Of a stretch of DNA of 16,286 bases, positions 14,959 to 16,286 are shown piece after piece. The stretch is from the NCBI GenBank assembly GCA_902575725.1, contig CACGSS010000009.1:1-16286 (forward strand), read 5' to 3'. The DNA comes from an uncultured Alphaproteobacteria bacterium (GTDB lineage Bacteria > Pseudomonadota > Alphaproteobacteria > HIMB59). The notes under the pieces are model-generated. The model was given only the letters and a program-made list of their open reading frames with translations, ran no database searches and was not told where the DNA came from. The translations under genes were made by a program, and so were the position numbers. Numbering within the stretch: the first letter of the stretch is position 1; the number at the start of each line of letters is the position of its first letter.

Positions 14959-15285
14959 TTAAACACTAAATGATGTGCCACAGCCGCAAGAATTTTTAGC
15001 ATTAGGATTTGAAATAGAGAAACTAGAGCCTATCAATTCATCTTTATAATCTAATTCAGACTCATTTATGAAAGTCATAGAATTTTTATCGATCAAAATT
15101 TGTAAATCTTTAAAATTAAATACATGATCTTTGGTTTCATTAATTACATTTTCACTTTTAAATACGTACTGAAATCCAGAACATCCACCACCTTTGACTC
15201 TGATTCTAAAATATTTCATATTTTGATCTTTTAGAACTTCTTGAATTTTATTTATAGCTTTATCTGTTATATTAATACTTCCCAT
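14959..15285 (-). CDS. erpA: Iron-sulfur cluster insertion protein (A-type carrier)
   Basis: A 108-residue A-type carrier. The three conserved cysteines are C35 in VKGGGCSGFQY (30-40) and C100 and C102 in NSCGCGTSF near the C-terminus; they bind a [2Fe-2S] or [4Fe-4S] cluster for delivery to target enzymes. The dgt-erpA-xthA neighbourhood favours ErpA over IscA or SufA, and no isc or suf genes are present. A downstream client in this very window could be IlvD, which needs an Fe-S cluster, though that is only inference. The start codon directly abuts the dgt start on the other strand. Confidence 0.93.
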   Translation of the reverse strand: MGSINITDKAINKIQEVLKDQNMKYFRIRVKGGGCSGFQYVFKSENVINETKDHVFNFKDLQILIDKNSMTFINESELDYKDELIGSSFSISNPNAKNSCGCGTSFSV

Positions 15286-16286
15286 ATGTTCAGTAATTTA
15301 TCAGCTTTACCAGAAAATTCAAAAGGAAGACTTTTCGATGAAATAAATGATCATCGATCACTCTACGAAAGAGATAGAGACAGAATTTATCATTCAACAG
15401 CCTTTAGAAAACTAAAAGATAAAACACAAGTATTTATGTTTGAAAAAGGTGACTATTATAGAAATAGACTAACACATACTCTTGAGGTTTCTCAAATAGC
15501 AAGATCTATAAGTAGAAAATTATCTTTAAATGAAGATCTCACAGAATGTATAGCGCTATCTCATGATTTAGGTCACAGTCCTTTTGGTCATGTGGGCGAA
15601 GAAATAATTACTCAAGAATTAGATGCAAATTTTAACCATAATTATCAATCTTTTAGACAAATTACATTATTAGAAAAGAGATATATAAATTTTGATGGTT
15701 TAAATTTAACTTGGGAAACAATAGATGGATTAATAAAGCATAATGGAAAAATACTAGAAACAAATAAAAACTACGACTTATCAAAAAATTTTAAATTTGA
15801 TCTAAATAAGAATCCCTCATTAGAGGCTCAAATCGCTTCCTTATCTGATGATATAGCCTACATAGCTCATGATTTCGATGATGCTTTAAGATCAGGTATT
15901 CTGACAATATCAAGTTTAGCTGAAAATAAAGAACAATTTAATTTTATAGATTTTTCATATATTGCAAACTTAGATAAAAGTATTGCAAGAAATTACTTTT
16001 CAAGGTCCATTATGAACTACTTAATTTTGGATCTTCTTAACGAAACTGAAAATACTCTTTCTAATAATTCACAAATACGATCAATTGAAGATGTTATAAT
16101 AAACACAAATTTTTTGGTTAAGTTTAGTCCTCCTGTATTAGATAAAGTAAAATTTCTTAAAAATTTTCTATTCGAATTTTTTTATACATCTGATTTTGTA
16201 TATAAAAATAGAACGCAAGCTGAAAAAATTTTAGTATCTATAATAAAATTACTAAATAATGATACCTCTATACTTCCATCTAAATG
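15286..16286 (+). CDS. dgt: Deoxyguanosinetriphosphate triphosphohydrolase (dGTPase), N-terminal part (cut by right edge)
   Basis: The frame opens at the ATG at 15286 and runs 333 codons to the window edge without a stop. The N-terminal SKGRLFDE and YERDRDRIYHSTAFRKLK (27-44) are dGTPase signatures. NRLTHTLEVSQIARSI (60-75) supplies H64, and ALSHDLGHSPFGH (90-102) supplies the HD-domain H93 and D94 plus H97 and H102. SDDIAYIAHDFDDALRSG (187-204) carries the C-terminal metal aspartate region. The protein hydrolyses dGTP (and in related enzymes other dNTPs) to the nucleoside and triphosphate, tuning dNTP pools. Family members of this type are usually somewhat under or around 400 residues, so perhaps 50-70 residues lie outside. 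Its start and that of the divergent erpA form one CATATG palindrome with no spacer. Confidence 0.95.
   Translation, partial: MFSNLSALPENSKGRLFDEINDHRSLYERDRDRIYHSTAFRKLKDKTQVFMFEKGDYYRNRLTHTLEVSQIARSISRKLSLNEDLTECIALSHDLGHSPFGHVGEEIITQELDANFNHNYQSFRQITLLEKRYINFDGLNLTWETIDGLIKHNGKILETNKNYDLSKNFKFDLNKNPSLEAQIASLSDDIAYIAHDFDDALRSGILTISSLAENKEQFNFIDFSYIANLDKSIARNYFSRSIMNYLILDLLNETENTLSNNSQIRSIEDVIINTNFLVKFSPPVLDKVKFLKNFLFEFFYTSDFVYKNRTQAEKILVSIIKLLNNDTSILPSK

Overview
The window reads as a stretch of chromosome from a streamlined, AT-rich marine-type alphaproteobacterium (SAR11, HIMB59 or AEGEAN-169-like grade; I cannot place it to genus). The evidence is strong A/T bias in codons and spacers, gaps of 0-50 nt or short overlaps between almost all genes, starts nearly devoid of Shine-Dalgarno sequences, and alphaproteobacterial gene neighbours (erpA-xthA divergent from dgt; pcm next to valS). 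No phage, transposon, CRISPR array or long repeat is visible.

Layout. (1) 1-2357: a minus-strand run of a BchC-like medium-chain dehydrogenase, a degenerate 6-pyruvoyl/6-carboxy-tetrahydropterin synthase and a glycosyltransferase (cut by the left edge), divergent from a plus-strand creatininase-family amidohydrolase. Together they look like an uncharacterised modified- or glycosylated-pterin pathway. (2) 2358-3151: tRNA-Cys(GCA) and a glutathione S-transferase, both minus. (3) 3191-4576: a PuuA/GMAS-type glutamine-synthetase-like gamma-glutamyl ligase, plus. (4) 4569-6802: a minus-strand set of a four-helix membrane protein, a three-His-box membrane desaturase/hydroxylase and a PanB-fold protein that has lost the PanB metal ligands. 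(5) 6853-8968: L-carnitine dehydrogenase and gamma-butyrobetaine dioxygenase, plus, which would take gamma-butyrobetaine to L-carnitine to 3-dehydrocarnitine. (6) 8969-9224: the only sizeable spacer, containing a relatively GC-rich block with RNA-like features. (7) 9225-14200: pcm-like methyltransferase, valS and ilvD, tightly packed on plus, pairing valine charging with valine synthesis. (8) 14189-16286: xthA and erpA on minus, and dgt on plus (cut by the right edge), whose start codon abuts that of erpA.

The most unusual items are the pterin/glycosyltransferase/creatininase cluster with a catalytically rewired PTPS homologue, the PanB-like/desaturase/membrane-protein set, and the candidate small RNA or micro-ORF in the 8969-9224 spacer. 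No convincing intrinsic terminators were found. Promoter calls are low confidence because the whole background is AT-rich.
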